NCBI GenBank assembly: GCA_902478605.1
Contig: CABSLQ010000034.1
Span: 1 to 33,590, forward strand
Direction of reading: 5' to 3'
Length of the DNA stretch: 33,590 bases
Source of the DNA: an uncultured Oscillospiraceae bacterium
GTDB lineage: Bacteria > Bacillota > Clostridia > Oscillospirales > Acutalibacteraceae
Below the pieces are notes generated by a model. The model made no database searches, had not been told where the DNA came from, and saw nothing but the letters and a program-made list of their open reading frames with translations. The position numbers and the translations under genes are program-made. Below are positions 6,981 through 15,606 of the stretch, in pieces. Position 1 is the first letter of the stretch. Each line of letters starts with the position of its first letter.

Positions 6981-7889
6981 ATGCTGAACCGCGCCAAGTT
7001 TCATTTTGACAATCACTATTCGTGTTTAAAAGTAGGCCCCTATAAAGTCCTGCAAATTGGGGATTTGAGCTGCGAGCCCGGCTATACCGTCGGGCCGCAC
7101 GACCAGGAAATGTATGAAATTACATATGTGGTTTCCGGATTGGGTACGCTGCATATTAACGAAAAGGCGTATCCCATGCGGGCGGGGGATCTATTTCTTA
7201 ACCGGATTGGGGAGCAGCATAATATCTTCTCATCCTGGGAGGCACCGGTGCGTTTTTATTATTTGGGGTTTATGCTGGATGAGCCTCAGCCAGAAGAGAA
7301 ATACTTAAAGATTTGGCGTGTGCTGGAGCAGTCTTCGGATTCCGTTATGCATAAAGTGACAAATATCCAGCAGCCGTTCGCCAATCTGCTGGGCGAGATT
7401 TATTGTAACGACAAATTCAGCGACATATTAGTGGAATCGTATGTCCATCAAATTGTATCCCTCTGCTGCCGTTCCCTGGTTCCCTGCCCGGCGCACTCCT
7501 ATCAAGTTAATGAAAGCAAGTCCTCTGATGAAAAATTAATCTACGATGTGGTGCAGTATTTGGATACGCACATGGAAGATTTAGAAGATTTAACAGAGCT
7601 TGGGCGAATATTTGGATACAGTTATACCTATATATCCACTCGCTTTACGGAACGTATGGAGGAAAGCCTAAAAAAATATTATACGCGAAAGCGTTTTGAA
7701 AAAGCGCAGGAATATCTGGCAAACGGCGAATCGGTCACAAAAGTGGCGGAAATGGTAGGATATAAATCCATTCACGCTTTCAGCAGGGCTTTCCGCAAAG
7801 AAGTGGGGATATCCCCCAAGGGCTACAAAGAGCAGCAAACAGGTTTGACAACGGAAAACAAAACCATTATGACAACAAAGGAGAAATGA
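6981..7889 (+). CDS. AraC-family transcriptional regulator
   Basis: A 302-residue regulator of sugar metabolism. The N-terminal half is a cupin-like effector domain (HDQEMYEITYVVSGLGTLHI, then AGDLFLNRIGEQHNI, residues about 35-95). The C-terminal 100 residues carry the two AraC helix-turn-helix units: LTELGRIFGYSYTYISTRF, then VTKVAEMVGYKSIHAFSRAF and RKEVGISPKGYK. The end of the protein (TENKTIMTTKEK) is non-conserved. GGGGGG at 6968-6973 supplies the ribosome binding site. The stop lies two bases before the ATG of the oxidoreductase gene, so the pair forms one transcript. It probably controls that gene and perhaps the GH39 enzyme upstream; the inducer is unknown. Confidence 0.9.
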   Translation: MLNRAKFHFDNHYSCLKVGPYKVLQIGDLSCEPGYTVGPHDQEMYEITYVVSGLGTLHINEKAYPMRAGDLFLNRIGEQHNIFSSWEAPVRFYYLGFMLDEPQPEEKYLKIWRVLEQSSDSVMHKVTNIQQPFANLLGEIYCNDKFSDILVESYVHQIVSLCCRSLVPCPAHSYQVNESKSSDEKLIYDVVQYLDTHMEDLEDLTELGRIFGYSYTYISTRFTERMEESLKKYYTRKRFEKAQEYLANGESVTKVAEMVGYKSIHAFSRAFRKEVGISPKGYKEQQTGLTTENKTIMTTKEK

Positions 7890-7891
7890 AG

Positions 7892-8940
7892 ATGAAGGTT
7901 GCTATTATCGGATGCGGGGGCATAGCCAATGCAGCGCATATACCTGCCTACCTAAAAAATGAACGGGCAGAAATCAAGTATTTCTGCGATATTCTTCCGG
8001 AACGGGCGCAGCAGGCTGTGCAGAAGTACGAATGCGGGACGGCCGTGACCGATTATCATGATATCTTGAAAGATGACGAGGTGGAGGCGGTTTCGATTTG
8101 TACGCCGAATAACGTGCATGCTGCAATAGCCATCGACTGCCTGAATGCGGGGAAAACGTGCTGTGTGAAAAGCCGGCGGCGCGCACCTATACGGAAGCGC
8201 TGGAGATGCAGCGCGCGCAGCACAAAACGGGGCGGGTGCTGAATATCGGCGTGGTCAACCGCTTTAACGACAGCGTTAATTTGATCAAAAAGTTTATCGA
8301 TGAGGGCAAGCTCGGCGAGATATATCATGTATATGTCAGTTTCCGCGCGCATCGTTCCATTCCGGGCCTGGGAGGCGCATTCACCACGAAAGCCATCGCG
8401 GGCGGCGGCGCCTTGATCGACTGGGGCGTGCATTTTCTGGATATTGTGATGTATTGCTGCGGGGATCCCCAGCCCAAAACCGTGTCTGGAGAAACCTTTT
8501 GCAAACTCGGCAAAAACATACCGGAGTATTCCTATAAAAATATGTGGGCCGGCCCGCCTAAATTCGATGGCATCTACGATGTAGATGATTCTGTGACAGC
8601 CCTGATCCGCACGGAAGGACCGGTGATCACACTTCACGGCGCATGGGCCCAGAATATCGGCGAGGAGGAAATGTATATTGATTTCATTGGCGATAAGGCG
8701 GGCGTGCGGCTGCATTACGGCGAGGATTTCAAGGTGTATACCGCAGAGCACGGGGCGTTGATATCCTATAAACCGGAATTCACCATGCGAAATCATTTTG
8801 AAAATGAGATCAATGCCTTTATCGACTGCATTGCCAGCGGGGAAAAGCTTCCTTCCCATATTGACACGGTCATTATAACGGCCGAAATGCTGCAGGCCAT
8901 TTATGATTCGGCTGAACGGCATATGGAAATCACGCTATGA
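7892..8940 (+). pseudogene. Gfo/Idh/MocA-family oxidoreductase, frameshifted
   Basis: Two overlapping frames make up one NAD(P)-dependent sugar or inositol dehydrogenase-like protein of about 349 residues. The first frame, from ATG 7892, holds the Rossmann motif VAIIGCGGIANAAHIPAYL and the strand VSICTPNNVHAAIAIDCL. The second frame, entered near 8155, holds LCEKPAARTYTEA and the C-terminal alpha/beta domain, including GGGALIDWGVHFLDIVMYCC. The motif that should read GKHVLCEKP is split: the sequence gggaaaacgtgctg lacks one base relative to a frame giving G-K-H-V-L. The shift therefore falls exactly at the Lys-containing EKP motif. Either a genuine inactivating deletion or a sequencing error beside an AAAA run. 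ATG 7892 has AAAGGAG eight bases upstream. Co-transcribed with the AraC-type gene. Confidence 0.85.
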
Positions 8941-9031
8941 GGAAGGAACGTCTGTGAAGGGACCAAGGAATCTGCCGCTTGGGCTTCCTCCCGGCAGGGG
9001 TACAGTGAAAAGTAAAAAATAATCGCGCATT

Positions 9032-9061
9032 GGACAGCAGGCCAGCCTGCTGTCCGTTTTT
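9032..9061 (+). terminator. Intrinsic terminator of the AraC/oxidoreductase unit
   Basis: The 11-bp perfect inverted repeat GGACAGCAGGC / GCCTGCTGTCC with a two-base centre (in practice a short loop) is followed by GTTTTTA. It closes the lower-GC sugar-metabolism patch. Confidence 0.85.
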
Positions 9062-9287
9062 ATGCGGCAAAACAGGGGGCGTCCTTCATTTCCGGCGAAA
9101 ACCGGGCATGGGGGTATCCCGGCCACGGTGAAGGGCGCCCATGGCCGCAGCAGGTCGCGGCAGCCTGGCGCCAGGCCGGTATGCGCAGACGGCTTTAACC
9201 GAGGAGGCCGGATCTTTATCCTGTATTATTTGGCTGTCCGGCACCTATTGTGTGCCTGCGAGGGCCGTTTTTCGTGCTTTTTGAACG

Positions 9288-9316
9288 TTGCATTTTTTGT
9301 CGTTTTTTGATATAGT
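9288..9316 (+). promoter_or_regulatory. Candidate sigma-A promoter of yeiH-like gene
   Basis: TTGCAT (9288-9293) and TATAGT (9311-9316) are separated by 17 bases, 36 bases upstream of the ATG. The spacer is T-rich. It is the best match in the gap, but imperfect. Confidence 0.4.
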
Positions 9317-9351
9317 AAACGCTTGACAATTTACCTGAAAGGAGAATTCGC

Positions 9352-10368
9352 ATGGCTTTTGTGCAGAAAAACGGACGCGGGGTTTTGCTTTGCCTTCTCA
9401 TTGCCGTTCCCGCGTGGTTTCTCGGACAGCTTGTGCCGGTGGTGGGCGGACCGGTGTTTGCGATTCTGGCCGGGATGGGCATCGCCCTCTTTTTTCACCG
9501 GAAGGAGCGGTTCCAGGACGGCATCGCCTTTACCTCCAAAAAGATTCTGCAGTATGCTGTCGTGCTGCTGGGCTTCGGCATGAACCTGACCGAAATTCTC
9601 CGGCAGGGAAAGCAGTCTCTTCCGATTATCCTGGCCACGATTTCCACGTCTCTGATCATCGCTTTTCTGCTTTGTAAAGCCATGCGGCTTCCTTCCAAGA
9701 TTTCCACTCTTATCGGGGTTGGCTCCTCCATCTGCGGCGGATCCGCCGTCGCAGCGACCGCCCCCGTGATTGACGCCGATGACGAAGAAATTGCCCAGTC
9801 CATCTCGGTTATCTTTCTGTTCAATGTGGCGGCGGCGCTGCTTTTTCCCGCGCTGGGCGGCCTGCTCGGGCTGAGCAACGAGGGCTTCGGCCTCTTCGCA
9901 GGCACGGCCATCAACGACACCTCTTCGGTGACGGCGGCCGCTTCCGCCTGGGACGGCATGCATCACAGCCATACGCTGGAAGCCGCCGCCATCGTCAAGC
10001 TGACCCGCACGCTGGCCATCATTCCGATTACGCTGGCGCTGGCTCTGATCCGCGCCCGCCGGGTGCGCAAAACGGCGGCGGGTTCCGCCTCCTCTTTTTC
10101 GCTCAAAAAGATTTTTCCCTTCTTTGTTCTGTTCTTTATCCTCGCGTCGGTCGTGACCACGGTATTCCAGCTGCCGACCGCTGTCACCGGTCCGCTCAAA
10201 GAGCTGAGCAAGTTTTTCATCATCATGGCCATGGCCGCGATCGGCCTGAACACGCACATCGTCAAGCTGATCAAAACCGGCGGAAAGCCCATTTTCATGG
10301 GATTTTGCTGCTGGGTCGGCATTGCCGGTGTCAGCCTGCTGATGCAGCACCTGCTCGGAATTTGGTAA
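9352..10368 (+). CDS. yeiH: YeiH-family putative anion (sulfate) exporter
   Basis: A 338-residue polytopic membrane protein with about ten hydrophobic segments, matching the YeiH family (PF03601, putative sulfate exporter family). Characteristic stretches are LLGFGMNLTEIL, GVGSSICGGSAVAATAPVI, FAGTAINDTSSVTAAA and MAAIGLNTHIVKLIKTGGKP. The conserved SSICGGSA and NDTSSV loops are intact. ATG 9352 is preceded by AAAGGAG at good spacing. In many bacteria the gene is divergent from a LysR regulator; none is present here, and the gene looks monocistronic. Transport of sulfate or a related sulfonate has been proposed for the family, but the substrate is not firmly established. Confidence 0.88.
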   Translation: MAFVQKNGRGVLLCLLIAVPAWFLGQLVPVVGGPVFAILAGMGIALFFHRKERFQDGIAFTSKKILQYAVVLLGFGMNLTEILRQGKQSLPIILATISTSLIIAFLLCKAMRLPSKISTLIGVGSSICGGSAVAATAPVIDADDEEIAQSISVIFLFNVAAALLFPALGGLLGLSNEGFGLFAGTAINDTSSVTAAASAWDGMHHSHTLEAAAIVKLTRTLAIIPITLALALIRARRVRKTAAGSASSFSLKKIFPFFVLFFILASVVTTVFQLPTAVTGPLKELSKFFIIMAMAAIGLNTHIVKLIKTGGKPIFMGFCCWVGIAGVSLLMQHLLGIW

Positions 10369-10417
10369 CCGGATCCGGCAGGCCGCCGGCGCCCTTCCAT
10401 AAAATCACACCTTCCGC

Positions 10418-10446
10418 TTGACAGGCGGGTATGGGCTGGCTATAAT
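10418..10446 (+). promoter_or_regulatory. Consensus sigma-A promoter of marR-ABC operon
   Basis: TTGACA (10418-10423) and TATAAT (10441-10446) match the consensus perfectly with a 17-base spacer. The ATG of the MarR gene is 40 bases downstream. Confidence 0.92.
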
Positions 10447-10447
10447 A

Positions 10448-10463
10448 TGTTAGGACGCTAACA
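10448..10463 (+). promoter_or_regulatory. Probable MarR operator
   Basis: The inverted repeat TGTTAG-GACG-CTAACA begins two bases after the -10 hexamer and so covers the expected transcription start. MarR dimers bind such short palindromes, and TTAG-N4-CTAA-like operators are known upstream of MarR-regulated ABC exporters. Binding here would block initiation, giving autoregulation and control of the exporter. Confidence 0.75.
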
Positions 10464-10485
10464 ATTAACGCCGTAGGAGGGGCTT

Positions 10486-10917
10486 ATGGACAGCGAAAAC
10501 GAGTATAGCTGGTGGATACACAAGCTGTCTCATCAAATCAAAAGGCGTTTGGACGCCCGCCTTGGCGGTGTGGGTATCACCGGGGTACAGGGACGCGTGC
10601 TGCACTTCATACAGGATCGGTATGAGAAGCAGCCGGTCTTTCAAAAGGACGTGGAGAAGGCCTTCACGCTGCGGCGTTCCACAGCCACCGGCATATTGCA
10701 GCTGCTCGAGAAGGGGGGGCTCATCCGCCGGGAGAGCGTGGCGTACGACGCCCGGCTCAAGAGCCTGGTCCCCACGGAGAAGGCGTTTGCCCTTCATGAA
10801 GAAATGCGCGCGAGCATTCGGGAGATGGAGGGGCTGCTCGTGCAGAACATCGATGCGCAGCAGCGGCAAATCTTTTTACAGGTGATCCGGCAGATGTCGG
10901 ACAACCTCGACACCTGA
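10486..10917 (+). CDS. MarR-family transcriptional repressor
   Basis: A 143-residue MarR-family winged-helix protein. The DNA-binding core reads VFQKDVEKAFTLRRSTATGI (recognition helix), followed by LLEKGGLIRRESVAYDARLK and SLVPTEKA, the winged hairpin with the conserved Asp-x-Arg. The N- and C-terminal helices (SWWIHKLSHQIKRRLDARL; FLQVIRQMSDNL) form the usual dimer interface. GGAGGGG lies six bases before the ATG. The gene leads an operon with two ABC exporter half-transporters, so it is very probably their repressor, relieved by a drug or metabolite that the exporter removes. Confidence 0.93.
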   Translation: MDSENEYSWWIHKLSHQIKRRLDARLGGVGITGVQGRVLHFIQDRYEKQPVFQKDVEKAFTLRRSTATGILQLLEKGGLIRRESVAYDARLKSLVPTEKAFALHEEMRASIREMEGLLVQNIDAQQRQIFLQVIRQMSDNLDT

Positions 10918-10980
10918 CGGCCGCGGGGCGATGCCGGCAGGCGTATACAGCTTATAGTTTCTTTCCGGGAAAGTGAGGAA

Positions 10981-12735
10981 ATGTTCATGTTAAAAACACT
11001 GGCGAAGAGTATTCGCGAGTACAAAAAGACGGCCATCCTGACGCCGATTCTGGTCACGGTGGAAGTGATTCTGGAATGCATTATCCCGTTCACTATCGCC
11101 AACCTGGTGAATGAGATGCAGGCCGGCTGCGGCATGGATGTCATCGTCAACTATGGTATTCAGCTGGTGCTCATGGCCGTTTTGTCGCTGATTTTCGGCG
11201 TGGCGGCCGGCAACACCTGCGCCACCGCATCCACCGGCTTTGCGCGCAACCTGCGCAAAGATATGTTCTACCGTATCCAGGATTATTCCTTTGAGAACAT
11301 CGACAAATTTTCGGTGTCCAGCCTGGTTACCCGTATGACCACCGACGTCGTGAATGTGCAGATGTCCTTCATGATGATCATCCGCGTGGCCATCCGGGGT
11401 CCGCTGATGCTGATTTTCTCGTTCATCATGGGCTTTGCCATGGGCGGGCGCCTGGCCATGATTTTCCTGGTCACCATCCCGCTGCTGGGCATCGGGCTGG
11501 TGCTGGTCATCCGCGCGGCGACGCCGATTTTCCGCCGGGTGTTCCGCAAATACGATGCGCTCAACGATTCGGTGCAGGAGAACGTACAGGCCATGCGCGT
11601 CGTCAAGAGCTATGTGCGCGAGGAGTATGAGAAAAAGAAATTTGCCGCCGCCGCGGAGGACGTCTGCAAGGACTTCACCCGCGCCGAGCGGATTATGGCC
11701 CTCAATAACCCCATTATGCAGTTCTGCGTGTACGCGGGTATGGCGTTCGTGCTGTCCTTCGGCTCATACGTTGTCATCACCAGCCGGGGCACCGAAATCG
11801 CCGTGGGCCAGATGTCCGCCATTCTGACCTACAGCTTCCAGATCCTCATGAGCCTGATGATGCTGTCCATGGTGTTCGTCATGATCACCATGTCGATGGA
11901 ATCCGCCGAGCGTATCGTCGAAGTTCTGTCGGAGGAAAGCAACCTGACCAGCCCCGAGAATGCCCTCACCGAAGTGAAGGACGGCTCCATCGATTTCGAG
12001 AATGTCAGCTTCAAGTATTCCCAGAAAGCGGAACGCATGGCCCTGGCCGATGTGAACTTACATATTCGATCCGGTGAAGTCATCGGCGTTCTGGGCGGCA
12101 CGGGTTCGTCCAAATCCACGCTGGTGCAGTTAATCCCCCGTTTGTACGACGTCACCGAAGGCTGCGTCAAGGTGGGCGGCGAAGACGTACGCCGGTACGA
12201 TCTGGAGACCCTGCGCAACAGCGTGGCGGTGGTGCTGCAGAAAAACGTGCTGTTCAGCGGCACCATTAAGGACAACCTGCGCTGGGGCAACCCCGACGCC
12301 ACCGACGAAGAGATGGTGGAAGCCTGCAGGCTGGCGCAGGCCGACGAGTTTATCCAGCAGTTCCCCGACAAATATGACACATGGATCGAGCAGGGAGGCG
12401 CCAACGTCTCCGGCGGCCAGAAGCAGCGCCTGTGCATCGCGCGCGCGCTGCTGAAAAAGCCCAAGGTACTGATCCTGGATGACTCCACCAGTGCCGTGGA
12501 TACGCGCACCGACGCGCTGATCCGGCAGGGCTTCCGCGAATTCATTCCCGAGACCACCAAGATCATCATCGCGCAGCGCGTGGCTTCCGTGCAGGACGCC
12601 GACCGCATCATCGTGATGGAGGGCGGGCGCATCAGCGCCATCGGCAGCCACGATGAACTGATGAAGACCAATGAGATTTACCGTGAAGTATACACTTCCC
12701 AGAACAAGGCAGGTGATCAAGATGGCGAAGAATAA
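10981..12735 (+). CDS. ABC exporter half-transporter, degenerate catalytic site
   Basis: A 584-residue type IV ABC exporter subunit: six transmembrane helices (residues about 15-310) followed by an ATP-binding domain. Walker A is GGTGSSKST (Lys378), where the usual second Gly is Ser. The signature is VSGGQ (476-480). Walker B is VLILDDSTSAVD, with Asp501 in the place of the catalytic Glu. Such substitution marks the degenerate nucleotide site of heterodimeric exporters (TM287/288 or BmrC/BmrD type). The adjacent gene supplies the second subunit and overlaps this one by 14 bases. The AAGTGAGG site before ATG 10981 is moderate. It presumably exports drugs or other amphiphiles; the substrate is unknown. 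Confidence 0.93.
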   Translation: MFMLKTLAKSIREYKKTAILTPILVTVEVILECIIPFTIANLVNEMQAGCGMDVIVNYGIQLVLMAVLSLIFGVAAGNTCATASTGFARNLRKDMFYRIQDYSFENIDKFSVSSLVTRMTTDVVNVQMSFMMIIRVAIRGPLMLIFSFIMGFAMGGRLAMIFLVTIPLLGIGLVLVIRAATPIFRRVFRKYDALNDSVQENVQAMRVVKSYVREEYEKKKFAAAAEDVCKDFTRAERIMALNNPIMQFCVYAGMAFVLSFGSYVVITSRGTEIAVGQMSAILTYSFQILMSLMMLSMVFVMITMSMESAERIVEVLSEESNLTSPENALTEVKDGSIDFENVSFKYSQKAERMALADVNLHIRSGEVIGVLGGTGSSKSTLVQLIPRLYDVTEGCVKVGGEDVRRYDLETLRNSVAVVLQKNVLFSGTIKDNLRWGNPDATDEEMVEACRLAQADEFIQQFPDKYDTWIEQGGANVSGGQKQRLCIARALLKKPKVLILDDSTSAVDTRTDALIRQGFREFIPETTKIIIAQRVASVQDADRIIVMEGGRISAIGSHDELMKTNEIYREVYTSQNKAGDQDGEE

Positions 12736-14653
12736 GACCAGCACCGCCCCCGCCACGACGGCCCGGGGCCAGCGCGCGCCCAAGGGCGTGCTGCGCCGGC
12801 TGCTGCGCACCCTGTTTGCGTTTTATCCGGTGCTGCTGCCTGTCACGATGGTGTGCATTCTCATCAACGCCATCGTCAGCGCCGCCCCGGCCGTGTTCAT
12901 GCAGAACGTTATCGCCATCGTGGATGAAACCTACAAAAGCGGCGACTGGGCATCCGTCTCCGGACGCATTCTCACCTACGTGGCCATTCTGGTCGTCATG
13001 TATGTCATCAGCCTCATCGCCGGTGCGTTCTACACCCAGATGATGGCCATCATCACGCAGGGCTCTTTGAAAAAGCTGCGTGAGAAAATGTTCAGCCACA
13101 TGCAGGATCTGCCCATCAAGTACTTTGACACCAACGGCCACGGCGATATCATGAGCTATTACACCAACGACGTGGACACCCTCCGCCAGCTCATCAGCCA
13201 GAGCCTGCCGCAGATGACCATCTCCGGCATCACCCTGCTTGTCGTGTTCGGCATCATGATGTACTACAGCGTTATCCTGGCGCTGCTGGTGGTTGTGGGC
13301 GTCATCGGCATGGTGCTCGCCGCCCGGGCCATCACCAACCGCTCTTCCAAATACTTCCTGCGCCAGCAGGTCACGATTGCGAAGGCCGAGGCTTTTATGG
13401 AAGAGATGATGACCGGCCAGAAGGTTATCAAGGTCTTCTGCCACGAGGAGGGGGCCAAGGCCGACTTTGACAAAGTAAACGGCGAGATCTTTTATAACGC
13501 CCGCAACGGCAACCGCTTTGCCAACATTTTGATGCCCCTTCTGGGCAATATCGGCAACGTGATGTACGTGGTGGTGGCGCTGGTGGGCGGCGCGCTGCTG
13601 CTGACCGATGTACCCAATATCAGCATCTCCGGCATGGCCTTCAGCATCAGCATCGTGGTGCCCTTCCTGAATATGACCAAACAGTTTGCCGGCGCCATCG
13701 GCCAGGTGTCCAACCAGGTGAACATGGTCATCATGGGCCTGGCGGGCGCGCACCGCATCTTCGCCCTGCTGGATGAGCAGCCCGAGGCCGACGAGGGGTA
13801 CGTCACCCTGGTAAATGCCAAGGAAAATGCCGACGGCAGCCTGAGCGAGTGCGAGGAACGCACCAACGTCTGGGCGTGGAAGCATCGGCACCACGACGGC
13901 ACCGTCACCTATACCCGCCTGCAGGGCGACGTGCGCTTCTTTAACGTCGATTTCGGCTACACGCCGGAAAAAACGGTGCTGCACGACATTTCCCTGTACG
14001 CGAAGCCCGGTCAGAAGGTGGCCTTCGTCGGCTCCACCGGCGCCGGCAAAACCACCATCACCAACCTCATCAACCGTTTCTACGACATCGAGGACGGCAA
14101 AATCCGCTATGACGGCATCAACATCAACAAGATTAAGAAAGCGGATCTGCGCCACAGCCTGGGCATCGTTCTGCAGGACACCTGCCTGTTCACCGGCACG
14201 GTGATGGAGAACATCCGCTACGGCAACCTGGATGCCTGTGACGAGGAGTGCATCGCCGCGGCGCAGCTCGCCGGCGCGGACGACTTTATCCGCCGCCTGC
14301 CCGACGGTTACAACACCATGCTGCATGGCAACGGCTCGAATCTCAGCCAGGGCCAGCGCCAGCTGCTCGCCATTGCGCGGGCGGCCGTGGCTGACCCGCC
14401 CGTGATGATTCTGGACGAGGCGACCAGCTCCATTGACACGCGCACCGAGGCCATTGTGCAGCGCGGCATGGACGCGCTGATGACCGGGCGCACCGTGTTC
14501 GTCATCGCGCACCGCCTCTCCACCGTCCAGAATTCCAACGCCATCATGGTGCTGGATCACGGCCGTATCATCGAACGCGGCACCCATGAGGATCTCATCA
14601 AGCTGAAAGGCACGTACTATCAGCTGTACACCGGCGCTCTGGAACTGGATTAA
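12722..14653 (+). CDS. ABC exporter half-transporter, canonical catalytic site
   Basis: A 643-residue partner subunit. The N-terminal 20 residues are basic and low-complexity, then six transmembrane helices follow (about 35-330). A linker of about 65 residues (VTLVNAKENADG..NVWAWKHRHHDG) is inserted before the ATP-binding domain. Walker A GSTGAGKTT (Lys443) and Walker B VMILDEATSSID with catalytic Glu566 are canonical. The signature is LSQGQ (541-545), with Gln replacing the second position's Gly. Hence the pair has one intact ATP site (this Walker A/B with the partner's VSGGQ) and one degenerate site (partner's Walker A/B with this LSQGQ). ATG 12722 lies inside the end of the upstream gene, consistent with translational coupling. 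Confidence 0.93.
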   Translation: MAKNKTSTAPATTARGQRAPKGVLRRLLRTLFAFYPVLLPVTMVCILINAIVSAAPAVFMQNVIAIVDETYKSGDWASVSGRILTYVAILVVMYVISLIAGAFYTQMMAIITQGSLKKLREKMFSHMQDLPIKYFDTNGHGDIMSYYTNDVDTLRQLISQSLPQMTISGITLLVVFGIMMYYSVILALLVVVGVIGMVLAARAITNRSSKYFLRQQVTIAKAEAFMEEMMTGQKVIKVFCHEEGAKADFDKVNGEIFYNARNGNRFANILMPLLGNIGNVMYVVVALVGGALLLTDVPNISISGMAFSISIVVPFLNMTKQFAGAIGQVSNQVNMVIMGLAGAHRIFALLDEQPEADEGYVTLVNAKENADGSLSECEERTNVWAWKHRHHDGTVTYTRLQGDVRFFNVDFGYTPEKTVLHDISLYAKPGQKVAFVGSTGAGKTTITNLINRFYDIEDGKIRYDGININKIKKADLRHSLGIVLQDTCLFTGTVMENIRYGNLDACDEECIAAAQLAGADDFIRRLPDGYNTMLHGNGSNLSQGQRQLLAIARAAVADPPVMILDEATSSIDTRTEAIVQRGMDALMTGRTVFVIAHRLSTVQNSNAIMVLDHGRIIERGTHEDLIKLKGTYYQLYTGALELD

Positions 14654-15021
14654 AGCGGAGGGTTGGCTTGTTGGCCGCTGTTCTAAATTGGAAATGGGGA
14701 GGGCTGTCCGTTCAGGACGGCCTTCCTTTTTTATTTTCCGGTCCGCCGCCATTCCACCAAGCCCCTGCACGCCGGCGAAACCGGCGCGCTTTTACAGCGT
14801 ACCGCAGGAGTACCGGCCCGGATGGGCCGAGGGTTTTGAGGAAAGCCGTACACCGGCCCGCCGCGTGCGCACAGAACCTTGGGCATAAGCACCCGCAAAG
14901 TGGAAAAACAGCATAGGCGTTTGCGCATGGTCTTGCACATTTAGGAAAAAATGTGGTATTTTAAAAACAGATGCAATAAAAGCGGAGACTTCTGCGTTAA
15001 TCCAGTGAAAGGAGCAAACAT
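14654..15021. other. Intergenic region between ABC operon and sigma gene
   Basis: A 368-base gap. It contains the ABC operon terminator (14698-14732) and, near its right end, a possible promoter: TTGCAC (14933-14938) and TATTTT (14957-14962) with an 18-base spacer, about 60 bases before the sigma gene ATG. The middle 200 bases hold no recognisable gene on either strand. Confidence 0.5.
14698..14732 (+). terminator. Intrinsic terminator of marR-ABC operon
   Basis: A 12-bp stem GGAGGGCTGTCC / GGACGGCCTTCC (two G-U pairs) with loop GTTCA is followed by TTTTTT. It lies 45 bases after the last ABC stop. Confidence 0.9.
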
Positions 15022-15606
15022 ATGCATAGAATGAGTTTGGCTTCCGACGACCAGTCTTTGGCCGTTCCGGACGCGGAGATACTGGATGCCTGCCTGGCCG
15101 CGCTTGCCGCGGGGGAATCGGCCGCCCTCGAGACGCTGTACAAGCATACAAGCGCGCCTATCTATGGTTTTGCCCTGTCCATTTTAAAAAACGCGCCGGA
15201 TGCGGAGGACGTGCTGCACGACTGCTATGTGAACGTGTATGCCGCGGCACCACGGTATACCTCCGGCGGCAAGCCGATGGCCTGGATGCTCACCATCGCC
15301 CGCAACCTGTGTCTGCAAAAGCTGCGGGAAGGCCGGAAAACGGCAGATTTGCCGCAGGAGGACTGGGAGAAATATCTCGAAGCGCGGGAGGGCATGACGG
15401 CGGAGGATCGCCTTCTGGTCGCGGAATGCCTGACCAAGCTGACCGATGAGGAACGGCAGATCGTCGTGCTGCACGCCGTTGCCGGCTTCAAGCACCGGGA
15501 GACGGCGGAGCTGCTGGGGCTGCCTCTGCCCACCGTGCTTTCCAAGTACAACCGCGCGCTCAAAAAGCTGAAAGCCCTTTTATGGAAAGGAGAACCGAAA
15601 TCATGA
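15022..15606 (+). CDS. ECF-type RNA polymerase sigma factor
   Basis: A 194-residue sigma-70-family factor with only regions 2 and 4. Region 2 (residues about 35-105) includes IYGFALSILKNAPDAEDVLHD followed by AWMLTIARNLCLQKLRE. Region 4 (about 135-188) includes LTDEERQIVVLHAVAGF and the HTH HRETAELLGLPLPTVLSKY. The N-terminal 25 residues are unconserved. AAAGGAG lies eight bases before the ATG. The TGA overlaps the ATG of a membrane protein with RsgI-like features (ATGA), the usual arrangement for a sigma factor and its anti-sigma. It probably activates its own operon and envelope-related genes; the target regulon is unknown. Confidence 0.92.
   Translation: MHRMSLASDDQSLAVPDAEILDACLAALAAGESAALETLYKHTSAPIYGFALSILKNAPDAEDVLHDCYVNVYAAAPRYTSGGKPMAWMLTIARNLCLQKLREGRKTADLPQEDWEKYLEAREGMTAEDRLLVAECLTKLTDEERQIVVLHAVAGFKHRETAELLGLPLPTVLSKYNRALKKLKALLWKGEPKS

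Larger units (their letters stand above)
8941..9351. other. Intergenic region with terminator and promoter
   Basis: This 411-base gap between the oxidoreductase and yeiH-like genes contains the terminator at 9032-9060 and a candidate promoter at 9288-9316. The 230 bases between them hold only short frames without ribosome binding sites or recognisable similarity. Reading both strands I see no RNA gene. Confidence 0.5.

Noticed and set aside
9062..9310. 82-codon plus-strand frame after the terminator at 9032
   Set aside because: It starts inside the terminator T-run, has no ribosome binding site and no similarity to any known family.
12632..14770. Open frame of 712 codons on the minus strand
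   Set aside because: It is antisense to the second ABC exporter gene, with a His/Gln/Val-rich low-complexity translation typical of a shadow frame.
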